Below are positions 21,763-31,697 of a stretch of DNA of 64,000 nt, piece by piece. Source of the stretch: Telopea speciosissima. Lineage: Eukaryota; Streptophyta; Magnoliopsida; Proteales; Proteaceae. The stretch covers positions 56,540,464 to 56,604,463 of the forward strand of contig NC_057917.1 in assembly GCF_018873765.1 (NCBI RefSeq). Direction: 5' to 3'. Below the pieces are notes generated by a model, which was not told where the DNA came from, made no database searches, and saw only the letters and a program-made list of their open reading frames with translations. The position numbers and the translations under genes are program-made. Every line of letters begins with the position of its first letter. The stretch's first letter is position 1.

Positions 21763-22480
21763 CATGGGTCCCTATTTGTCCATAAATAGAAAGGGCCGGC
21801 GGCCATAACACCCATAAACTAACATTGAGGAAGCATCTTTTTGTTTATTTTCTTCTTCTGCTGTCATTTGCGTGGTCCTTATAGAGAGAGAGAGATCTTT
21901 TATTAGAAACAAGAATGATTCCTCGATCTCTATCAGATTCTGTGTGTGTGTTTGTTTCTGTGCAAGTATAATTATGCTGCGTTTTCGATCTCTTACTTCC
22001 AACGTTCTCATTTGACGTAAAAATCAACCTTTTTTTTTTCTACCAAAAAAAAGAAACCATTTTTTTTATTTTTATCGCCGGGAAATAAGACCTTTGTCGG
22101 CAATGAAAAAACCCTTACACCGTTGGAATCCGGATCAACTACCCACATGGGGATGGGTGGAGACAGATCTGACTCCTCCATAGGGTGTAGGTGCCACACC
22201 CTAGAGGTGGGTCCTACACCCCATGGAGGGTTCAAATCTGTCCCACCCGTCCCCATGTGGATAGCAGATCTGAACTCTGTTGGAATCCGAATCAACTACC
22301 CACATGGGGATGGGTGGGGACAGATCTGACCCCTCCATAGGGTGTTGGTCCTTTGCTCGGGATTTGAAATGATAATATTAAAATTCCATTTATACCCCTT
22401 ATCTTTATTAGGCTAACCATATAAGAGTATAAGACAGGTCGGGTACAAGACAGGCTGGTAATATCCATACTCTCCCAGTC
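21763..22480. other. MYB upstream region with an inverted/tandem repeat
   Basis: No gene recognised. At 22118-22190 and 22268-22345 there are two direct copies of a block containing CAACTACCCACATGGGGATG and CAGATCTGACYCCTCCATAG. Between them (about 22196-22276) lies the reverse complement of the same block, so the unit is an inverted repeat plus one extra direct copy. It ends about 215 bp before the MYB start. Confidence 0.75.
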
Positions 22481-22485
22481 CCATC

Positions 22486-22496
22486 TATATATAAAT
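22486..22496 (+). promoter_or_regulatory. TATA box of the MYB gene
   Basis: TATATATAAAT lies 65-75 bp before the ATG at 22561, the expected distance for a short 5' leader. Confidence 0.55.
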
Positions 22497-22560
22497 ATGT
22501 AATTTTAAGGTAACACTTAACCCTTCAAAGTATTATTGAAGTAATTAAGGTAACCCTTCG

Positions 22561-25500
22561 ATGGATCGGTCGTCGTTTGCAGTAAGAAAAGGAAGTTGGA
22601 CTGAAGAAGAAGACATTCTTCTACGCCAATGCATTACTAAGTATGGAGAAGGAAATTGGCGCCATGTTCCTCTTAGAGCAGGTATTATCGTTTACTGGAT
22701 CTTCTGGTCTCTTTTAGGTTCTGTTTTTTTACTTTCTAGAGTGAGAGAGAGAGAGAGACAGATGTTTGGAAGCTTAAGAAGAAAGTTGGAATTCAGATCC
22801 TCTACGGCACGCTGCCCGTAGCGGCCTGATCGGTGCAGACTGTGCCCCGCGTGCAATGATCGCCTTACCCTTGCCCAAACGTCTTGTCCGAACGACGGTC
22901 ATTTTGCACACAGCCCAGTCTATACCACATAGGCCGCTACGAGCAGCGCACCATAGAAGGTCTGGATCCAGAAAAATGAACTAAAGAGAGTCTTTGTTCA
23001 ATTCTCAGGGCTGAGAAGATGCCGAAAGAGCTGCAGATTGAGATGGGTAAACTATCTCAACCCAAATATAAAGAGAGGAGAGTTCGCACAAGATGAAGTT
23101 GAACTTCTTATCAGGCTTCACAAGCTCTTAGGCAACAGGCAAGTGAAACCACCTCTTAATTAGTCTATAAAAATAGGATCATTCCCCTTTGGAGTAATTA
23201 AGCCCACTGTCATTTCAAATTTATATTTTAAACCTTATTTTTTTATTTAATAATATGTATTTTGTGATTTGTTCCAGTTCAAATGAGGTTATAATTATGT
23301 CTATGTTGCTTTGAATTGACTTAGGCAGCAGTGACATCCCAAATTTTATTTTATTTTATTTCCCTTTTTGTATTCATTTGGACCTGAGAGATCTCTTAAT
23401 TTGTCAAATTTACTAACATCGCAGAATTTTTTTACATATTTCTTCTCTTTTATATGATGTTTATTTCTGAATTTCTTTCAGACCTACTACTTTAATATTG
23501 CCATCTTTAAGGTTTCATCACAAATCCGGATCCTCTACTTCCGCCTGCCTACCTGATACTGCCGTGCGCCCTACACACAACAAGGCGGTAAAGACCGCCT
23601 TACCCTCGCTCGGGCAGGGGTAAGGTGGTCTTTTCACCACCCTACTATGTCTAGGGCACACACGGTAGTACTGGGCAGGCGGAAGTAGAGGATCTCGACT
23701 CGTTTCATCACTTTTAGTTATGAATTTACGTCATTTCAGTATTTATAATCTTCCAGTGTTTAGGGTGTTTAGGTTATATTTACTGTTCTCAAACATTTCA
23801 TAATTTTTGTCCATTTGTAGATATTTTCTAAATTTATTTTGTATACTTGTTTTTTTTAGAGTAAATGCCAAATTTTACAATCTCCTTCCCTCTTTGCGTC
23901 TCGACTAACATTCCTTATGTAGCACTGGTGGAATTAGGCAACATTCTCACCCCTCATTATTTAATCTAAGTAGATTAGAATTATACCATATAAACTTTCC
24001 TTTTGTAGTGCAATTGTAATGCACTTTGAGCATATTGACAACAGCTCTTTCTCAAGGTGATGTTGTCAATGAAGTACACGGCTCTTCTCAAGATGATTAA
24101 TCGATTTGAGCACTTTGTAGCTTGCTGTGGATTGTATTCTTCAATGATTGTTCCATGACATCAAGTAACTCCATCCTTTTATAGGCAAAACGATCTAGTT
24201 GTTAAATTAGTCGTTAGAGTCAAACTTAATTAATTAGCTTCTACTTTAAACATATGAATTTAACTTTCATTTTCAAGGGAATCTAGATGTTGGGAACCAC
24301 GCTAAACATCATATCAGTTAAAAGTATATTAAATCGTTTTAGTCTCCAAGATTCTTCTAATGATTTCCAAGAAAATCTAGTTGTTGGAGCTCCTCAACAT
24401 CAGTGAAGATGTTTAAGAGTTCCACACAAATGGTAATAGTCCAAGTATTCATTAATAGATAGTCAATGTCTTTTCAACTACTTGACCATGGAGCATTTAA
24501 ACACTCTCGCACTGAAGACCATGCGACAATCATGAAAGACCATGGTTACAGGGACTTGAGATAGTCACTCTTGGACATGCATGGAAGATGGCCACAAAAA
24601 ACCACAGCATCATCCGTCTGAGATGACTTAATCTCTTAAACTCTTAAACATTCATGGAATATCAAACGGAAGACCACAATGGTCGTCCACAAACAATTAA
24701 TTAATACAAGCTCAATTGTTTATGAGTTTAGACTTAGACATTTTAGATATGTCAATCAAGCTCAGTCATTCCTCCCTGTTCACGGAAGACCGTTTGACAG
24801 CAAACTTAGACTCTATTCTGAGTCAAACCACCTAGCTTCCTAGTTTTTTCTATTTAAATATATTTTTTATGTCATTTCTAGGCTTTTCGCATCTTGTTGA
24901 TCATTAGAATTACATAGATATTCCAATTTAAATCAAAATCCTAATGCTTTACTTAATGGAACCTTCCATTTGATGTAGCATTCATCTCCTTGATTCTTCA
25001 AGCTCATGGAAGACTGTCTTGAATAGTTATTCTTCCAGTCAACATCTCTTGTTCTTTCTTCATGTACCTCTTCAGCAGCTTGTATAACATCTATCTCTTA
25101 GCACATTTAGCAAACACATTAGATAACATCTTTTTTACCAGAAAAACAACTATTTTTATCATCCGAGAATCCTAAACCATCCTAGAATGCATTCCAAGAA
25201 GGCATATGAAATGCAACCGAAGAATCTGAAGACTCAAGTGAACAGTAAACCGTATTCTCAATATTGAAGATGCAAATATCCATAGAAGTTTGTTAGTAGG
25301 ATTAAACTCATTCAAATAAGTCAAACCTACTAATGAATCCGGAAGCTCCATTCATGTCCTTATTCTTTTTCTCCCTCTTTCTATTTGATCATTAAATTAT
25401 ATGCTGATTCAGGCTGGCACGTTGATCGTAGTACGGGTGTTAATCAGTTTGTTTTCGATTTAGAAAGTTTAGTTTGGTTCATGACCATAGTAAGGGTATT

Positions 25501-26590
25501 AATTAGTTTGGTTCCGATTTAGAAAGTTTGGCTTGGTTCATGTTGTAATTGAAAGAAATCAAAATCTAACGGATTATCAATCAATTTCAAGTTCCCAAAC
25601 TAAAAACTGACCAGTAATTGGTTTCAGTTTGTTTTTATTTTTTTAAAACAAAACTATTAAAATGATTAGATTATATTTATAAAAAAAAAAGAGAAAAAAA
25701 AAAATTATTGAATTAACGTCTAGACATACCTAAACGAATACAAAAAACTTGAAAAAGAGGAATTCCCCACCTTCAGCATTGCCATCAATAGAATAACCTT
25801 TATACAAACAATATCCCACATTTGTGTGGCAACCTTGGGATTGGTATGACAGAGACTGTGAATTAAAGAGTTGTACGTGCACCCTAATAATAACGTGTAC
25901 GACCTTTTCCAATATTTGTCATTCCACAGTTTGATCACATGGTTGGCCCAACCATTATATCTGGGGTGAATGAAATTGTTATTTTTAGAAGCAGGACGTA
26001 CATGGTACGTTCTCTGCGAAGTTTCTTCCACCCTGACCTGCTGCACAAAAAGAGGTACGAAATCCAACTTGGCCCCAGAGTCTCATCCGATGGACAATAT
26101 ATATAGGCAAAGAGTAATTTCTTCACCCAAACTTGGTTTTAGTAGTCTCTCTCTCTCTAGAGTCTTCCTTCTCCTGATTAGTTTTGATGTTTTTTAGTAA
26201 CTTCGTATATGTAGATGGTCTTTAATCGCTGGTAGACTTCCGGGAAGAAGGGCCAACGATATCAAGAATTACTGGTACTCTCACTCTCGCTTCAACAGAA
26301 AGACAACTGGTATTACTGTTTCGGAAGAACAACGAGAAGAGGTGGTGGTGGTGGAAGCAGCCAAAAGTCCTGAAACCAAGAAAAACCAAGTCATAAAGCC
26401 TCGGCCATGGACCTTCCCCAAGAATTCCCCCTGGCTGTTGAGAACTTCTTCTTCTTCTTCTACCTCTCCTGATTCATCTGCTACTAATAATAATAATGCA
26501 GCTGCTGGTACTATCTGCATAGATTCAAGAGAAATGCTGGGCGGCGGCATGAAATGTCCCATTCTACCTAGTACTCAAGGGTCTACTTAG
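22561..26590 (+). CDS. anthocyanin-type (subgroup 6) R2R3-MYB, C-terminus lost by frameshift
   Basis: Exons 22561-22681, 23009-23138 and 26215-26590 give 208 residues. R2 starts at [14 protein letters not shown]3 contains the bHLH-contact signature E72-L73-x2-R76-x3-L80-x6-L87-x3-R91, so it should pair with a bHLH partner in an MBW complex in the nucleus. ANDI (97-100) is one residue from the ANDV of dicot anthocyanin MYBs, and KPRPWTF (145-151) resembles the subgroup-6 KPRPR[ST]F box. Exon 2 is 130 bp, the size typical of the family. Subgroup-6 members activate anthocyanin structural genes. Odd points: intron 2 begins GC, both introns hold fold-back MITEs, and the frame ends early at 26588-26590 while C-terminal text continues in another frame. 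The residues after YW ([10 protein letters not shown]) differ from the usual NTHL. It may be a pseudogene, a weak allele, or show a sequencing error. Confidence 0.85.
22789..22969. mobile_element. fold-back MITE in MYB intron 1
   Basis: A 181-bp near-palindrome: the left arm GAATTCAGATCCTCTACGGC is mirrored by a right arm ending CCATAGAAGGTCTGGATCC. The inner arms CGTAGCGGCCTGATCGG / CATAGGCCGCTACGAGC also pair. Flanks AGAAAGTTG (22780-22788) and AGAAAAATG (22970-22978) agree at 7 of 9 positions, a decayed 9-bp TSD like those of its relatives. With its TSD it forms over half of the 327-bp intron. Confidence 0.8.
23139..23140 (+). other. GC donor of MYB intron 2 (GC-AG intron)
   Basis: The exon ends AACAG and the intron starts GCAAGT, a strong match to the donor consensus apart from C at +2. 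The acceptor is GTAG at 26211-26214. The phase and the protein ([10 protein letters not shown]) are exactly those of the family, so the splice position is well fixed. GC-AG introns are about one percent of plant introns. Confidence 0.8.
23522..23701. mobile_element. fold-back MITE in MYB intron 2 (TSD GTTTCATCAC)
   Basis: A 180-bp element with arms GGATCCTCTACTTCCGCCTG and the reverse complement ending GCGGAAGTAGAGGATC. It is flanked by the exact 10-bp direct repeat GTTTCATCAC (23512-23521 and 23702-23711). Fold-back form with 9-10-bp TSDs points to Mutator-like transposition. The arms can form a hairpin covering almost the whole element. Confidence 0.88.
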
Positions 26591-26840
26591 GGTAGAACAG
26601 GAAAGAAACTCTTCTTCTTCTGATGATCATAATAAATTGGAGAAAGGCCAGTCCTCAGGCTATAATATTATTAGTGGATTTGCAGAAGATATAATTAGAG
26701 ATCTCTGGGTTGAAGATGATATGCAGTCAATGACACAGGTTGGGAACGCCGACACTTCTTTGGAAGAAAGCGGCATTGATTGGACTTGGGATGATGACTT
26801 CTGTTTGGATTTCAACCTTTGGGATATGATATGGCAGTAG
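26553..26840 (+). pseudogene. out-of-frame C-terminal part of the MYB gene
   Basis: From about 26553 the frame one base over from exon 3 stays open to the stop at 26838-26840. It encodes a Ser-run, then an acidic tail (DLWVEDDMQS, EESGIDWTWDDDFCLDF, LWDMIWQ) of the Trp/Asp/Glu-rich type that ends subgroup-6 MYBs and supports activation. A one-base insertion or two-base loss between 26553 and 26590 would separate it from the DNA-binding part. The good conservation of this tail suggests a recent event or a sequence error. Confidence 0.75.
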
Positions 26841-27151
26841 AGTACGTGGTAGCTGAAGGGGGAATTCTGCATAGAATGGGAATGTGAATGTGAATTATCT
26901 TTTTATTTTTTTTTTGGGTCAATGATAATATATGTAATGAAGTCCAGAAATTTCCCCCCTCCCCCCTCCCCCCTCCCCAAAAAAAATATATATGGTAAAG
27001 AATAAGAAAATAAAATAAATAAACTTAAGGATAAACCTCCGCAACAAAATCATCTCCACAGAAAGTGTTTTGTTTCTATTCTTTCTTTGTTTTTGTTTGG
27101 TAAGGGGCAAATCTTTTTTTTTTCTTTTTTTCTTTTAAGGGGGTTCTGCTA

Positions 27152-27335
27152 CAATTTCAGATCTTCTGTGGTGTACTGCCCGTAGTGGCCTGAGCGGCGT
27201 AGACACAATAGGCAATGACCGCCTTACCCTTATTCGAGCGCCTTGCCCGAGCAAGGTAAGACGTTCATTGTGCTACGCCTTGTGTTTGCACCGCTCAAGC
27301 CGCTACGGGCACTGTGCCACAGAAGATCTGAATCC
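27152..27335. mobile_element. fold-back MITE downstream of MYB (TSD GTTCTGCTA)
   Basis: A 184-bp element: left arm CAATTTCAGATCTTCTGTGG, right arm CCACAGAAGATCTGAATCC, inner arms CCCGTAGTGGCCTGAGCGG / CGCTCAAGCCGCTACGGGC. Exact 9-bp direct repeats GTTCTGCTA lie at 27143-27151 and 27336-27344. Same family as 22789 and 23522. Confidence 0.9.
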
Positions 27336-27739
27336 GTTCTGCTATTGTGAACCCACTAATCTCTCACAGATGTTCAGAGACTAAGAAATATATTTAAAAA
27401 AATAAATTTTATCTTTTTTTGTCTGACCCTAGTCCTAATTCCTCAACTTCATGTTTCTCTAGTGGATTAATTAAAGATAATAGTCAAAAACCAAGCAAAA
27501 ATGGAGATAGGTGAATAAAATCAAGGCAAGGTCAATGTCTTATTTAGAATTAGCTGTTGGATCCTGTTAAAAACTCAAAAGCAGAGTTACTTCCAAGCAT
27601 TATTTGCAAGTACCCTATCTTCTTGCATATGAAAAAAAGATAAGAACTGATTGTATTATTCCATTGTAAAGTCAACTACGGATTTTACAATACAACTATA
27701 CAAGGCAGCTCGTTTTTTTTGTAAGTCTTTACGTAACTT

Positions 27740-28225
27740 AGAGAGCATAAAGCTTCAAAGTCTCCGGGCCAGATGGGTTTAGCATGGGTTTTTTAGTAGC
27801 TGCCTAAGATATTATCAAGGAGGAGCTTGTTAATTTAGTTTATAGTTTCTTTTCCAATCCGAATCAGTTTTCTTCAGTGAATTAAACCTTTTTAAGGGTC
27901 ATTCTGAAGATGGAGGGCACATGCACGTACTCTTTATGACTTTAGGTCTATAGCCTTATCTAATCTTCTAGAAGCTTATAGCCAAGGTTCTCGCTAACAG
28001 ATTGAAAAGAGTGGTGGATGACCTAGTCAGTCTAAATCAGTTAGCATTTATCGAAGGAAGATCTATTACTGACAACATTCTTCTATGCACTGAGATTGTG
28101 AGGGGATTTGACCGGAAATCTCATTCTCCTACAACAGTTCTAAAGCTTAATTGATATCCACAAAGCTTATGACTCGATCAGATGGGAGCTTATTAGGGAA
28201 TGTCTGCAACTCAGTGGCTTCTATT
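27740..28225 (+). pseudogene. L1 LINE reverse transcriptase fragment
   Basis: Broken plus-strand frames contain SPGPDGF-like text (27755-27775), then VLANRLKRVVDDLVSLNQLA, FIEGRSITDNILLCTEIVRG (27985-28115) and KAYDSIRWELI (28160-28195). These are the standard L1 RT motifs up to the first catalytic Asp. The copy ends soon after, before the YxDD box. Confidence 0.82.
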
Positions 28226-29305
28226 TAAATCCATCCGTTACATTTCCATTTCTATCATTCCATTCGATTTTAATACACATCATTTCATTGCAATTTATAA
28301 TAATAAAACATCATTTAAATTGTATGCATCGGCATCATTAAATAAAATAGTAATTTTGTAAAACATGGGTAAATCGATGTTCCACTCACCGATGCAATTT
28401 GTGTCTAAAAGGAGCTATAAGAACCTCTTTCTAATAGTGTTCTTGAATTTCCGTCCACATCACCTACATAGGCGGATCCTTTTAATTTAGGGTTTTATTC
28501 CAGTTTTGTAAACTCTAGTTATATTCTATGGTCCTTCAATTAGGTTACTTAGGTCCGAGGTCCATCTTTTATAATTATCTTAATATTTGAGTCTTTGTAT
28601 TTGTCATACTCATTAAAATTATATTTTAAGTCCAAGGGTTATGCCAGGATGCTTTTAATATTTATAGGGTATAATTCTTTACTTTCGGCCTTTATTTAAA
28701 TTCTTGATTTATGGTTTATAGGATGGCAATTTGCTATCTCCAATAAATAACTATTTTAATTAACAGTTTTTAACCATGCATAGTATACTTATTCAATAAT
28801 TTTCGACTTAGGTCCTTACTATTTTTAATATGTGCATAATACTCCCTAGATCATATTACTTTTTCCATTAGGCTCTAAATCATTTCTATAAATAAAATAA
28901 ACTAGTCTTATAGCTCTAATTTGGCTTACTGTTTCACATCCCATTATAACAGTACCCTAGTTAGTATTTATTTATGGTTCCCTCTATAGTTTAGAGTAGT
29001 GGGACACTTACTTCATTTTAGTCTTTAATTAGTAAGTTACATGACCCTAGGTATATATATCATTTAATGTGTGTAATTTAAGCTAATCATAAAGTCCAGC
29101 CCCAATACTAGCCTAATTTAGCATATTAAATCATGCATTTTATGTACGCTAACCATGGCCTTTATTAGTGTTTTTATAAGATGTGTTATGACCCTAAAAT
29201 AAGTAATATGTATAGGGCAGTCCCTTATTCCATGATATTAGTCCTTACACATAATATAAGTTCTATTTATTCATATTAGGTTCTAATTAAGTCCATGATC
29301 CCCAA
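28226..29305. other. AT-rich intergenic DNA, no gene
   Basis: Low-complexity AT-rich sequence without open frames of note; TTTAGG / CCTAAT-like words recur but no ordered array is seen. Confidence 0.5.
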
Positions 29306-29591
29306 ACAGTCCATTTTACCCAAGGTGAATCCCATATAATTATATTATGTTCTAATGAGGGAAAATTATCCTCTCCAATTCTTAAAATGTGTTCGGCAGT
29401 GCTAGGTGGAGATGTCGACACTAGAAAGATATATGCATCCAACAGTCAACACTCCATTATACCCAAGGTGAATCACATATAATTATATTATGTTCTAATG
29501 AGGGAAAATTATCCTCTCCAATTCTTAAAATGTGTTCGGCAGTGCTAGGTGGAGATGTCGACACTTGAAAGATATATGCATCCAACAGTCA
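29306..29591. repeat. 143-bp tandem duplication next to tRNA-Leu
   Basis: Two head-to-tail copies, 29306-29448 and 29449-29591, differ at only a handful of positions (for example GAATCCC/GAATCAC, CTAGAAAG/CTTGAAAG). The second copy ends about 28 bp beyond the 3' end of the minus-strand tRNA gene, placing the duplication in its downstream flank. Confidence 0.9.
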
Positions 29592-29618
29592 AAAATCCAG
29601 CAAAAGATTTGTTTATTT

Positions 29619-29702
29619 TGTCAGAAGTGGGATTTGAACCCACGCCCTCTCACGAAGACCAGAACTTGAGTCTGGCGCCTTAGACCACTCGGCCATCCTG
29701 AC
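29619..29702 (-). tRNA. tRNA-Leu (anticodon CAA)
   Basis: The 84-nt minus-strand sequence folds as a class II tRNA. The acceptor stem GTCAGGA/TTCTGAC leaves discriminator A. The D-arm is GCCGAGTGGTCTAAGGC, the anticodon stem-loop CCAGACTCAAGTTCTGG with CAA, then a long variable arm, and the T-arm GTGGGTTCAAATCCCAC. It lacks an intron and CCA, as nuclear genes do. The A-box and B-box (GGTTCAAATCC, one base from the GGTTCGAATCC consensus) should direct Pol III. T-runs just downstream on the minus strand (plus 29602-29605 and 29591-29595) can terminate it. Confidence 0.95.
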
Positions 29703-29724
29703 AATTCCTTCTTTGATAATTGAG

Positions 29725-30240
29725 GTTGACAATGTTATTTTAGGTGCCATCCCTGAAGATGAGAAGATTAAAAAAAAAAAAACATTTTTTTGATCTAGAC
29801 CCGGATAGCTCTCCTTGTTTCTCCTTCAAATCCAACTTCACAAATTCTTTAAAACACCATTGATCTCTCCCTTCCAACCACTCTTCTCTCTTTTCTTCCT
29901 TGTGTTCTTTCTTTAATTTGAATGTTAATACTTATTCTTTGAGAAAGTATTAACTGAGAAATCCCGTTTGAAATGGTTGAAGTGTGGTGACTGAAATTCC
30001 AAATTTTTTCACACCTTCTCTAAAATCACCAGGCCTAAAAGCATGATTATAGAGATTCAAAAGGAGGACAGTACTGTTATTTCGGATCAGAATCTGATTG
30101 GGCAACAGATATTTTGGCTTCAATTCCAACTTTGATCATTGAGTTTGATAATGTTATGTTAATTGCAATCACTGAAGATGAGAAGTTTTTTTTTTTTTTT
30201 TTTAAAAAAAACATTTTTTGATCTAGATCCGGATAGCTCT
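29725..30240. repeat. dispersed direct repeat pair flanking ~350 bp
   Basis: Segments at about 29722-29815 and 30137-30238 share TTGA(C/T)AATGTTAT, CTGAAGATGAGAAG, a homopolymer run of variable length and TTTTGATCTAGA(C/T)CCGGATAGCTCTC. They may be two ends of one old element. No coding content. Confidence 0.7.
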
Positions 30241-31697
30241 CGTGATTCAGATGGATTCCCAAAGATAGAGGGTTTGCTGGTCTATTGTGGGGAATAATAT
30301 ATGTGAAGCTGTTAAAAAAATTTCTAGGCAAGGGTAGTGACAAAAGGTGTAAACAGTAATTTTATTACCTTAATTCCAAAGGTAGAGGGTGCTAAGCTGG
30401 TGTCTCAGTTCAGGCCTATTTGTTGGGTCTTCTCGTTTGTCTTTGATTCTCCCAAAAAAGGGACCAAAGAGTAAGGACCCACCATTCGTCTTATGCATGG
30501 ATATGAGATTTTGAATTTAAAATTCAAACTCCCACGTCCTATGTCAGTGGGATTTGATTCCCAACCACTGAAGGTGGCTAATTGAACCTAGTCTTTTTTT
30601 TTTTATTTTTTGGTAGAATAATTGAACCTAGTCACTATTATGATGAAGGAGAGGTGGTACAGTTTGGGAAACTACCACCACCCCCTACTTGGTGGAAGCC
30701 TATTTGGGAAATATATAACCCTCTCTACCATATATACCAGAAGAGCTCTCTCCCTCAATCTTACAATGAAAAAGAGACAAAATGGACCTCTCATTCCACT
30801 TCTTTCATCTGTTCATTCCATGATGGACTGTAAAAATTAATTTTAACCTGGAAAGGGTTTAATACCCCTGGGCCTGGATGACTGTTTTTTCCATGTTATT
30901 ACCACAAAAAAAAAATACTATTTTTTCCAGGGATTGGATGGGGTGACATAAAGTTGGACTTCAATTTTCTCAGAGTAAGAAAATCTAGCCCTACTTTTCA
31001 ATATCAGTAGAGTGAAATGAAACAGGAATGTGACATTTGTGCTGTGTATATCAGTAGATTCTGGGTCTAAAACACATTTTAAAACCCGATTCTTCTCTAC
31101 TTTCTCGTTTCAAAATGCATTTTAGATCCAAATTCTATTATGAGAATGCATACTCACCACAGCCTTAGATTCAAGTTTGCAAAGATGGGGACCTCAGTGT
31201 CAGTGTAGCAGATGGAAATAATGTATCTACTCAGGAAACCATAAGTGTTCATTGGTCATTTGAAGATTTGCAGAGAATAAATTCAATTTCACAGAAATGT
31301 ACATGAAAATAACAATGAATAAGCATTTTCACCAGTCGGAAGCAACGAATCAAACAAGAATCGTTCATGGACTTTTTAAATGCATGTAACCTTCCAGTTA
31401 CATTTTAAAGTTTAATGCATTTGCAGATTTCTTTCCCAAAAAAAAAAAAAACACACCAATGGTAAGGGCTAAAAGCTTTAACCTCAGCAGTCAGCACCTT
31501 AAGAACACTTTCAGTTTTTCATACGTAGGGGCACAAATTGAGTGCAGTTATGTAGTATATATATGAAAGGAAAGGGGAAAAAGCCTTAAGACCTCTGTAA
31601 AAATACAGATCTCGAAGTTATCACTGTAGATACACTACACGATAGAGGATAAAAGCTTTACAAAAATTACAAAGACCAAGAACACCGATGAATTAGT
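30241..31697. other. intergenic and 3' flank of the transporter gene
   Basis: No protein-coding gene recognised. Short open stretches (for example 30582-30833) have no similarity and contain poly(T) and TATA-like runs. The portion near 31500-31697 should be the 3' UTR of the minus-strand transporter gene. Confidence 0.5.

Noticed and set aside
26530-26590. A short intron rescuing the MYB C-terminus
   Set aside because: The only GT...AG pairs nearby are about 15 bp apart, far too short for a plant intron, and the family has none here.
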